Positions 24,425-30,340 of a DNA stretch of 30,340 nt are shown here, piece after piece. Position 1 is the first letter of the stretch; every line of letters begins with the position of its first letter. The position numbers and the translations under genes are program-made. A model generated the notes under the pieces. That model searched no databases, was not told the DNA's origin, and saw nothing but the letters and a program-made list of their open reading frames with translations. Source of the stretch: Nitrosomonas sp. (GTDB lineage Bacteria; Pseudomonadota; Gammaproteobacteria; Burkholderiales; Nitrosomonadaceae). Location: assembly GCA_021774205.1 (NCBI GenBank), contig JAJFJI010000007.1:1-30340 (forward strand), written 5' to 3'.

Positions 24425-25771
24425 ATGCAAGAAATCGACACATTCTGGCTTTCCTGTCTTGAAAATTTTAAGAAAGAATTAAACGCTCAACAATTCAACA
24501 CCTGGATTAAACCACTAGAATTAGATACTTCACAAAATAATAGTGCTGAGCCAGTACTGCTCGCACCAAATCGGTTCGTGCTGCAGTGGGTAAAAAATAA
24601 TTTTCTAACACATATTAATGAAATGGCCCGGAAACATTTGTCTCAGGGTGTGCATTTTCAATTAAAACTAGCTGAAATAAAAAAAACGGTTGTCACAGCG
24701 GACAAAATCATTCCAGATAACGTAATAATCCAAAAACCAAGAAAAAAAAACCCAAGCCAATTAAATCCTAATTTTACATTTGAAAACTTCGTTACCGGCA
24801 AAGCAAATCAACTGGCGCGGGCTGGTGCCATTCAAGTTGCCGAATCGCCAGGAAATGCCTACAACCCCCTATTTATTTATGGCGGGGTAGGCTTAGGTAA
24901 AACCCATTTAATTCAGGCGATTGGTAATTTTGTACTGGAACATAACAAGCAAGCAAAAATACGTTACGCACACGCTGAAAAATATGTTTCCGATGTTGTC
25001 AGTGCATACCAACACAAAGCATTTGACAAATTTAAGCTTTATTATCACTCACTTGATCTTTTACTTGTTGATGATGTTCAGTTTTTTGGTGGTAAAAACC
25101 GAACACAAGAAGAATTTTTTTATGCTTTTAATGCGCTAATTGAAGCGCATAAGCAAGTTATTATTACCTGTGATTCTTACCCAAAGGAAATTTCAGGGCT
25201 GGAAGAACGCCTGGTTTCTCGTTTTGGATGGGGTTTAACGGTTGCCGTAGAACCACCGGAATTAGAAATGCGTGTTGCAATTTTAATTAAAAAGGCTGCC
25301 ACGGATAAAATTTCTCTTGATGAAAATGTTGCTTTTTTTATCGCAAAAAATATTCGCTCTAACGTACGAGAATTGGAAGGCGCATTAAAAAGAATACTAG
25401 CCTACGCACGCTTTACAGGCCATCAAATAACACTTGATTTAGCAAAGGAAGCCTTAAAAGACTTACTGGCTGTCCAGAACCGTCAAATTTCAATCGAAAA
25501 TATTCAAAAAACCGTCGCTGATTACTATAAAATCAAAGTAGCTGAAATGTATTCTAAGAAACGTTCTCGAATCGTTGCACGACCACGACAAATGGCAATG
25601 GCTATCGCAAAAGAACTAACCCCGTTAAGCCTACCCGATATAGGAGAAGCATTCGGTGGAAGAGACCATACGACAGTCTTACATGGTTATCGAAAAATTC
25701 ATGAATTACGTGCCTCGGACCCCATAGTAAATCGTGATTTCAATACCCTTTTACATATTTTACGTGGTTAG
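24425..25771 (+). CDS. dnaA: Chromosomal replication initiator protein
   Basis: DnaA binds DnaA boxes at oriC and opens the duplex. Its four domains are readable in 448 residues: domain I (FWLSCLENFKKELNAQQFNTWI), a short linker, the AAA+ domain with Walker A GGVGLGKT (153-160) and Walker B LLLVDDVQFF (Asp216, Asp217), and the C-terminal DNA-binding domain with signature GGRDHTTVLHGYRKI (411-425). The linker is short and contains a basic patch (KPRKKN). Upstream is panC, not the rpmH/rnpA often seen elsewhere. The 140-base gap has an AT-rich stretch with a possible -10 (TATAGT at 24314) and no clear DnaA box. Start ATG 24425 gives the usual N terminus. Confidence 0.98.
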   Translation: MQEIDTFWLSCLENFKKELNAQQFNTWIKPLELDTSQNNSAEPVLLAPNRFVLQWVKNNFLTHINEMARKHLSQGVHFQLKLAEIKKTVVTADKIIPDNVIIQKPRKKNPSQLNPNFTFENFVTGKANQLARAGAIQVAESPGNAYNPLFIYGGVGLGKTHLIQAIGNFVLEHNKQAKIRYAHAEKYVSDVVSAYQHKAFDKFKLYYHSLDLLLVDDVQFFGGKNRTQEEFFYAFNALIEAHKQVIITCDSYPKEISGLEERLVSRFGWGLTVAVEPPELEMRVAILIKKAATDKISLDENVAFFIAKNIRSNVRELEGALKRILAYARFTGHQITLDLAKEALKDLLAVQNRQISIENIQKTVADYYKIKVAEMYSKKRSRIVARPRQMAMAIAKELTPLSLPDIGEAFGGRDHTTVLHGYRKIHELRASDPIVNRDFNTLLHILRG

Positions 25772-25787
25772 TAATTCATGAATAATC

Positions 25788-25796
25788 TGGGGATAA
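25788..25796 (-). promoter_or_regulatory. DnaA box, one mismatch
   Basis: The minus strand reads TTATCCCCA, one mismatch from the TTATCCACA consensus, 17 bases after the dnaA stop. Confidence 0.5.
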
Positions 25797-25822
25797 CTTG
25801 TTAATCCAACAATCGGAATAAT

Positions 25823-25831
25823 TTATCCACA
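25823..25831 (+). promoter_or_regulatory. DnaA box, perfect consensus
   Basis: TTATCCACA matches the consensus DnaA box exactly on the plus strand. A related but weaker copy, ATATCCACT, follows at 25834-25842. Confidence 0.7.
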
Positions 25832-25960
25832 AAATATCCACTTAAATTACTAAAATAATACAAGTCAAAAATATTCTATATTATATTGAAATGAAACAAA
25901 ATTTAATAAATATACCCAAGGTTAGCTATATTCTATTACTTATTATTGAAATATAAATAA

Positions 25961-27079
25961 ATGCTATATATAAAAGCTACTAGGGATACATTACTAAAAC
26001 CACTACAAATTGTTTCTGGGATTATCGAACAACGCAGCACACTTCCAATTTTATCCAATGTACTCATTCAAAAAGATCAAGAAAGAATACATTTTCTAGG
26101 CACCGATTTTGGTATACAAATTAAAACTTCAATAGAAAATCATCAGCCTAGCGATGAAAAATATTCAATTACTATTCCAGGAAAAAAATTTCAAGATATA
26201 CTGCGTGCACTTCCTTCGGATATTGAAGTTTCACTGGTAATACAAGACAGCCGTCTACAAATAAAAGCGGGAAAAAGCAATTTTAATTTACAAACACTTC
26301 CTGCTGAAGATTTTCCTGAATTTCATGAAGGGAACGATCTAGAAGCAAAAATTACCATACAACAAAAACAATTAAAGAATTTATTACGTATTGTTCATCT
26401 AGCAATCGCTCAACACGATTTAAGATACTTTCTAAAAGGCCTTTTATTACGAGTTGAAGGCACGCATTTAATAGCTATTGCAACGGATACGCATCGACTA
26501 GGTTATAATATAATTAATTTAGAACAAGTTAACGATAAGACAGAAATACTCATTCCCCGTAAAACAATCATAGAACTTATTAAACTGCTTAATGATAATG
26601 ATGAACCAGTAACGATAGAATTCTTTAAAAATAGGGTTCGCTTTACTTTCTCAGATATTATTCTGGCCTCCAAGTTAATAGATGGCAATTGTCCAGACTA
26701 CAGTCGTGCCATCCCAACAGACCATACAATACGAGTCGAATTGGATCGATTACAATTTTTACAGGCATTGCAACGGGCTTCCATCCTTGCAAATATAAAC
26801 GATAGTTTTCGTGAAGTACGTTTAATTCTATCGAATGGAACGCTACAAATATTCTGCAAAAATATTGAGCAGGAAGATGCACTCGAAGAGATAGCGATTC
26901 AATATGATTACGAAGAAAAAATAGATACCAACTTTAATATTACTTACCTGCTGGATCTGTTGAATAATGTGAGTTGTGAAACAATCCAATGTGCTTTTAA
27001 AGATTCTAATAAAAGTGTTTTGATAACGATACCGGGTAACGAAGATTTTAGTTATGTCGTCATGCCCATGAGGTCTTAG
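25961..27079 (+). CDS. dnaN: DNA polymerase III beta sliding clamp
   Basis: This is the dimeric ring clamp tethering DNA polymerase III. The N-terminal stretch MLYIKATRDTLLKPLQIVSG is followed by TLPILSNVLIQ; both are near-invariant in the family. The three clamp domains fit the 372-residue length (normal about 366). The C terminus VVMPMRS retains the MPMR hydrophobic-pocket motif. The ATG at 25961 has no Shine-Dalgarno sequence and sits in very A+T-rich DNA. gyrB follows 47 bases later. The recF gene often found between dnaN and gyrB in many bacteria is absent here. Confidence 0.98.
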   Translation: MLYIKATRDTLLKPLQIVSGIIEQRSTLPILSNVLIQKDQERIHFLGTDFGIQIKTSIENHQPSDEKYSITIPGKKFQDILRALPSDIEVSLVIQDSRLQIKAGKSNFNLQTLPAEDFPEFHEGNDLEAKITIQQKQLKNLLRIVHLAIAQHDLRYFLKGLLLRVEGTHLIAIATDTHRLGYNIINLEQVNDKTEILIPRKTIIELIKLLNDNDEPVTIEFFKNRVRFTFSDIILASKLIDGNCPDYSRAIPTDHTIRVELDRLQFLQALQRASILANINDSFREVRLILSNGTLQIFCKNIEQEDALEEIAIQYDYEEKIDTNFNITYLLDLLNNVSCETIQCAFKDSNKSVLITIPGNEDFSYVVMPMRS

Positions 27080-27126
27080 TAAATTTTTTTACCAAAAAAT
27101 CCCTTTTATATAAAGTTACCAGGCTA

Positions 27127-29559
27127 ATGAGCGAAAAAAATTACGGAACACAAAAAGAACCAGAAAATGTTAACGACTATAGTTCAGACAATATAAAAAT
27201 CCTAAAAGGGTTGGAAGCAGTCCGTAAGCGGCCAGGCATGTATATTGGAGATACCAGTGACGGCACCGGTTTACATCACATGGTATTTGAAGTGGTTGAT
27301 AATTCAATTGATGAAGCGTTAGGCGGTTACTGTGATGAAATTTCTTCAATTATTCATCCAGATAACTCTATCAGTGTCATGGACAATGGTCGTGGGATTC
27401 CTACCGATATTAAGCAAGATGATGAAATGAAGCGTTCAGCTGCTGAAATTGTTATGACCGAATTACACGCAGGCGGTAAATTTGATGATGATTCCTATAA
27501 AGTCTCAGGCGGATTACATGGCGTTGGCGTATCGGTGGTGAATGCACTATCCGAATGGTTACGTCTAAATATTCGTCGTGATGGAAAAACCCATCATATG
27601 GAATTTCGTAACGGTGAACCAGTTGCGCCACTAGCTGTTACCGCGAATACTGAACGGCATGGGACCGAAGTGCATTTTTTACCCAGTAAGGAGGTATTTG
27701 GGAACATTGAGTTTCATTTTGACATATTCGCAAAACGCTTGCGAGAACTATCTTTTCTCAATAATGGCGTCAAAATTCATCTGGTAGATCAACGTAACGA
27801 CAAGGAAGAAACGTTTGCCTTCGGTGGTGGCATCAGAAATTTTGTAGAATATATTAATCGCAGCAAAACCGTGCTGCATCCCAAAATATTTTACGCATCT
27901 GGCGTTAGAAATAAAATAACGGTGGAAGTATCGATACAGTGGAATGACAGTTACAGCGAACAGGTTTTGTGTTATACCAATAATATTCCACAGAAAGACG
28001 GCGGGACTCATCTTACTGGTCTGCGTGCTGCGATGACGCGTACCTTAAACAACTATATTGAAAAAAACGAGCTAGCAAAAAAAGCCAAGGTTGAAACAAC
28101 TGGCGATGATATGCGGGAAGGGCTTTCCTGTGTTTTATCCGTAAAATTATTTGAACCCAAGTTTTCGTCGCAAACCAAAGAAAAGTTAGTTTCTTCTGAA
28201 GTACGCCCCGTTGTGGAAGAAGTAGTATCACAAAAACTCTCAGAATTTCTACTGGAAAATCCTATTGATGCCAAAAATATTTGTAATAAAATTCTAGAGG
28301 CTGCCAAAGGAAGAGAAGCAGCGCGTAAAGCGCGTGAATTGACCCGTAGAAAAGGGGTTCTGGACGGTATGGGTCTACCAGGAAAACTTGCCGACTGTCA
28401 GGAAAAAAATCCAGCGTTGTGTGAACTTTATCTGGTGGAGGGTGATTCTGCTGGTGGTTCCGCTAAGCAAGGTCGTGATCGAAAGTTTCAGGCAATTATG
28501 CCGCTGAAAGGGAAAATATTAAATGTTGAGAAATCTCGGTTTGATAAACTAATTTCTTCGCAGGAGATAATTTCTCTGATAACTGCATTAGGAACCGGTA
28601 TTGGGAAAGACGAATATAATCCGGACAAGCTACGTTATCATCGAATTATTATCATGACCGATGCCGATGTTGATGGTTCACACATTCGCACCTTGTTATT
28701 GACCTTTTTTTACCGGCAAATGCCAGAATTGATTGAGCGGGGCCATGTTTATATTGCTCAACCTCCCCTCTATAAAATCAAGCATGGTAAAAAGGAACGT
28801 TATGTTAAAGATGATTATGAACTTAAACAATATATGCTGGGGCTGGCATTAACTAATGCTGAACTCTATCCTGACGACGGACAATCCCCTTTAACTGGTG
28901 AAACATTAGCAAAAGTTGCTGATGAATATTTATTAACCGAAACCGTGATCGAGCGCATGAGTCATTTGATTGACAGAAAGGTATTGCATTCCTTACTGCG
29001 TCATTCTGACTTAGACATAGACTTGAGTAATGAAGTCAATGCAAAAAATAGTGCTGATCGGCTTATGTCCCGAATAAGCGATGTAAAAATTGTTGCGGAG
29101 TATGATGATATTGCTGAGAATTATCGACTGCGACTAACGCGTATGATACATGGTAACGTCCATACGAGTCATATCGAACAGGAATTTTTGCTTAGTGGTG
29201 ATTATGATCAGATTAAAAAAGCGGCTCAAGTATTTGATGGATTACTTAGTTCCAAAGCGTTAGTGAAAAGAGGGGATAGAAGTCACGCTGTCAATGATTT
29301 CAAACAGGTTTTGGAATGGCTATTTGAAGAAGCTAAAAAAGGACTCGCGATTCAGCGTTATAAAGGACTGGGTGAAATGAACCCCGACCAATTGTGGGAG
29401 ACCACGATGGATCCGAATAACCGTCGGTTGCTCCGTACGCAGATCGAAGATACAATTCTCACAGATGAAATTTTTACCACGTTAATGGGCGATGTGGTGG
29501 AACCGCGTCGGGAATTTATCAAAAATAATGCATTGAAAGCAAAAAATCTCGATGTGTAA
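27127..29559 (+). CDS. gyrB: DNA gyrase subunit B
   Basis: GyrB is the ATPase and TOPRIM subunit of gyrase, introducing negative supercoils. The GHKL ATP site shows EVVDNSIDEA, MDNGRGIP and GGLHGVGVSVVNALS. The TOPRIM domain shows LVEGDSAGGSAKQGRDR (near residues 436-452) and IIMTDADVDGSHIRTL (near 508-523). The C terminus has QRYKGLGEMNPDQLWETTMDP. The 810 residues are close to the E. coli length (804), so this is the long proteobacterial form with an insert in the TOPRIM region. A short AGG precedes the ATG. The end lies nine bases from the convergent rsgA stop. Confidence 0.98.
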   Translation: MSEKNYGTQKEPENVNDYSSDNIKILKGLEAVRKRPGMYIGDTSDGTGLHHMVFEVVDNSIDEALGGYCDEISSIIHPDNSISVMDNGRGIPTDIKQDDEMKRSAAEIVMTELHAGGKFDDDSYKVSGGLHGVGVSVVNALSEWLRLNIRRDGKTHHMEFRNGEPVAPLAVTANTERHGTEVHFLPSKEVFGNIEFHFDIFAKRLRELSFLNNGVKIHLVDQRNDKEETFAFGGGIRNFVEYINRSKTVLHPKIFYASGVRNKITVEVSIQWNDSYSEQVLCYTNNIPQKDGGTHLTGLRAAMTRTLNNYIEKNELAKKAKVETTGDDMREGLSCVLSVKLFEPKFSSQTKEKLVSSEVRPVVEEVVSQKLSEFLLENPIDAKNICNKILEAAKGREAARKARELTRRKGVLDGMGLPGKLADCQEKNPALCELYLVEGDSAGGSAKQGRDRKFQAIMPLKGKILNVEKSRFDKLISSQEIISLITALGTGIGKDEYNPDKLRYHRIIIMTDADVDGSHIRTLLLTFFYRQMPELIERGHVYIAQPPLYKIKHGKKERYVKDDYELKQYMLGLALTNAELYPDDGQSPLTGETLAKVADEYLLTETVIERMSHLIDRKVLHSLLRHSDLDIDLSNEVNAKNSADRLMSRISDVKIVAEYDDIAENYRLRLTRMIHGNVHTSHIEQEFLLSGDYDQIKKAAQVFDGLLSSKALVKRGDRSHAVNDFKQVLEWLFEEAKKGLAIQRYKGLGEMNPDQLWETTMDPNNRRLLRTQIEDTILTDEIFTTLMGDVVEPRREFIKNNALKAKNLDV

Positions 29560-29568
29560 TTGAGTTTT

Positions 29569-30340
29569 TTATTGGGTTTGGTGTCGTAACTTATGGTAGA
29601 AAGCCAGTCGTCGTTTACTGACTTTTCCTTGTTGTACCGCGTTTATCAATGCACAATCCGGTTCGTGAGTGTGTCGACAGTTATTAAATTTACATTGTCC
29701 AATATAAGGACGGAATTCAACAAATTCCCATGCTAGATTTTCATCTTTAATATGATGGATGCCAAATTCCTGGATACCGGGCGTATCAATAATATGGCTA
29801 TCAGCGTCAAAATGATATAGATGAGCGTGGGTTGTAGTATGGATTCCTGAATCAAGTGCAACAGAAATTTCAGCAGTTGTGCGCTTTGCTTCTGGAATCA
29901 GTGCATTAATAAGTGTTGATTTTCCCATGCCAGACTGACCGGCCAGAACGCTAACATTCCTTTTCAAATATGGAATAAGTGTCGCGATATTATTTTTTGC
30001 ACTCAGTTGTATTAACGGATAACCCAGTTCTTGGTAGCAAGAAAGTGTCAAAGCGGCGCTGTGGGTTGGTGCTACCATATCAGCCTTGTTTAACACGATG
30101 AGTGCTCTGATACATTGACTTTCGGCAGCAACGAGGCAGCGGTTGATTAATTCTTCGCTAAAACTGGGAATAGCGGCTACGACAATAATAATCTGGCTAA
30201 TATTAGCTGCAATAATTTTTTCCCGGAATGCATCGCTTCGATACAATAATGTTGTACGCGGTTGGATTTTTTCAATAACGCCTTGTCCCGGTGTGGTCAG
30301 TAGTATTTCAACTTGATCACCACAGGCAACACCACTTTTC
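29569..30340 (-). CDS. rsgA: Ribosome small-subunit biogenesis GTPase RsgA (5' end outside window)
   Basis: The minus-strand frame is open to the window edge, so the true start lies outside; the apparent TTG at 30246 is an internal Leu in TTLLYRSDAF. Upstream of it the OB-fold part reads SGVACGDQVEI and GQGVIEKIQPR, as expected of RsgA. The circularly permuted GTPase order is present: G4 VLNKADMV, then G1 GQSGMGKSTLIN, G3 DTPGIQEFG. The C-terminal zinc motif is Cys-Lys-Phe-Asn-Asn-Cys-Arg-His with a final Cys in EPDCAL. RsgA matures the 30S subunit. It converges on gyrB with nine bases between the stop codons and no room for a classical terminator there. Confidence 0.95.
   Translation of the reverse strand, partial: KSGVACGDQVEILLTTPGQGVIEKIQPRTTLLYRSDAFREKIIAANISQIIIVVAAIPSFSEELINRCLVAAESQCIRALIVLNKADMVAPTHSAALTLSCYQELGYPLIQLSAKNNIATLIPYLKRNVSVLAGQSGMGKSTLINALIPEAKRTTAEISVALDSGIHTTTHAHLYHFDADSHIIDTPGIQEFGIHHIKDENLAWEFVEFRPYIGQCKFNNCRHTHEPDCALINAVQQGKVSKRRLAFYHKLRHQTQ

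Larger units (their letters stand above)
25772..25960. other. Probable replication origin region (oriC) between dnaA and dnaN
   Basis: This 189-base AT-rich spacer contains a perfect DnaA box and two degenerate ones clustered in 25788-25842. They are followed by a very A+T-rich stretch (about 25843-25960) that could serve as an unwinding element. The dnaA-dnaN-gyrB neighbourhood is the commonest oriC location in bacteria. The box count is low for an oriC, so more boxes may lie elsewhere. The site is inferred, not demonstrated. Confidence 0.55.

Noticed and set aside
27080..27126. T7/A6 stretch between dnaN and gyrB as a terminator
   Set aside because: There is no stable stem, and the two genes are probably cotranscribed.

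Overview
The window looks like the replication-origin side of an AT-rich betaproteobacterial chromosome, most likely from the Nitrosomonas group. That assignment is inference: it rests on protein character, the hemC-hemD-hemX-hemY block, the PEP carboxylase and the pilC-pilD-coaE order, with no database search. No tRNA, rRNA or CRISPR array was seen.

Layout. (1) 1-2631, accessory: the 3' part of an FG-GAP/VCBS + ASPIC/UnbV surface-type protein, a strong terminator hairpin, a CRP-type palindrome (TGTGA-N6-TCACA), then a secreted protein of unknown family. (2) 2742-8648, accessory: eight tightly packed co-directional genes forming a small type II fatty acid/polyketide-like cassette. They encode an acyl carrier protein, a hotdog thioesterase, a FabA/FabZ-like dehydratase with an altered catalytic position, a complete ketosynthase, a half-length chain-length-factor-like partner with Gln at the nucleophile position, an acyl-adenylating ligase, a lipocalin-like protein and an NmrA-type NAD(P)-binding protein. 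(3) 8672-17551: ppc on the minus strand, divergent from hemC-hemD-hemX-hemY; a 2Fe-2S/FAD/NAD reductase on the minus strand converging on hemY; and an SDR-like protein. (4) 17658-22390: pilC-pilD-coaE, then pcnB-folK. (5) 22477-24284: panB and panC, separated by a 159-bp MITE-like element inserted exactly at the panB stop codon. (6) 24425-29559: dnaA, a probable oriC with DnaA boxes, dnaN, gyrB. (7) 29569 to the window end: rsgA (minus strand, 5' end outside).

How the genes work together. The hem block makes uroporphyrinogen III from porphobilinogen, and PEP carboxylase supplies oxaloacetate. PilC and PilD belong to type IV pilus or type II secretion assembly. FolK, PanB, PanC and CoaE act in folate and pantothenate/CoA synthesis. 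The 2742-8648 cassette is the best candidate for an undescribed system. It has activation, carrier, condensation, chain-length, dehydration and release functions, but no recognisable ketoreductase, malonyl transferase or phosphopantetheinyl transferase, so it would have to borrow these from primary metabolism or use the NmrA-type protein as its reductase.
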